64,000 nucleotides of DNA, from positions 53,821 through 117,820 of the forward strand of contig CAYQMF010000004.1 of NCBI GenBank assembly GCA_964418595.1. Reading direction: 5' to 3'. The notes beneath the pieces are model-generated. The model saw nothing but the letters and a program-made list of their open reading frames with translations. It was not told the origin of the DNA and searched no databases. This stretch comes from CAYQMF01 sp964418595 (GTDB lineage Bacteria > Planctomycetota > UBA1135 > UBA2386). Position 1 is the stretch's first letter. Each line of letters begins with the position of its first letter. This document shows positions 61,800 through 64,000 of the stretch, one piece after another. Made by a program: the position numbers and the translations under genes.

Positions 61800-64000
<2,201 letters not shown>

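Overview
This window is high-GC bacterial chromosome, most likely from an uncultured member of the Planctomycetota assembled from metagenome data. Three things point that way. Several exported proteins share a C-terminal domain type I associate with that phylum. The gene content fits: an aryl-sulfotransferase lipoprotein, a sulfatase-modifying-factor (FGE) protein, a DUF1080-type lipoprotein, a HEAT/von Willebrand protein, and a Ser/Thr-kinase fused to a sigma-54 activator. A run of ten Ns at 63375-63384 shows scaffolding. The taxonomic call is inference. No rRNA, tRNA or CRISPR array was seen.

Layout. 1-1142 (minus, cut by the edge) encodes a nucleotidyl cyclase of the anthrax edema factor/CyaA/ExoY toxin family with its catalytic residues intact; this is the most surprising gene here. 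1217-7337 holds an exported X-prolyl peptidase, a branched-chain aminotransferase, a secreted LVIVD-repeat protein and an aryl-sulfotransferase lipoprotein. 7338-9173 is a compact sigma-54 module: an activator with a degenerate receiver, a palindromic enhancer candidate, a consensus -24/-12 promoter and a 57-residue proline-rich protein. 9218-12300 (minus) carries a serine hydrolase, a lipoprotein, a PilZ protein and an ElyC-like protein. 12494-22509 (plus) is a chain of tightly packed genes: MFS transporter, HEAT/vWA protein, yeast-type cytosine deaminase, FGE-like protein, two membrane glycosyltransferases, HIT protein and TPR protein. 22574-25882 (minus) has a membrane-anchored trypsin-like protease and a HEAT-cyclophilin lipoprotein. 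25971-35048 (plus) runs from ribBA through an ECF sigma/anti-sigma operon to PilM/GspL-like assembly genes, a coiled-coil/RelE-like fusion, aat, and a sugar-kinase-like plus methyltransferase pair. 36982-42466 is a 1267-residue kinase-TPR-GAF-sigma54 activator followed one base later by a peptide-binding protein. 42550-52204 is rich in secreted proteins, including an M14 carboxypeptidase, a Tat-exported amine oxidase and a di-heme oxidoreductase.

52340-58376 is a rearranged region. A 771-bp 3' piece of a transaldolase gene is repeated at 52449-53219 and 57081-57851 and abuts a frameshifted IS630-family transposase remnant. Between the copies lies a secreted galactose/glyoxal-oxidase-like gene whose signal-peptide coding region is interrupted by a (CTCA)7.5 tract. 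The assembled repeat number puts the good ribosome-binding site and ATG out of frame, the signature of a phase-variable gene. 58556-61475 carries two tandem paralogous lipoproteins, followed by a nested palindrome and then carB (minus, 5' end outside the window, gap inside).

Expression signals. Many genes have a TAnnnT -10 hexamer ending only 6-10 bases before the start codon and no Shine-Dalgarno sequence, so leaderless or nearly leaderless mRNAs seem common. Genes inside operons are joined by ATGA/GTGA overlaps.
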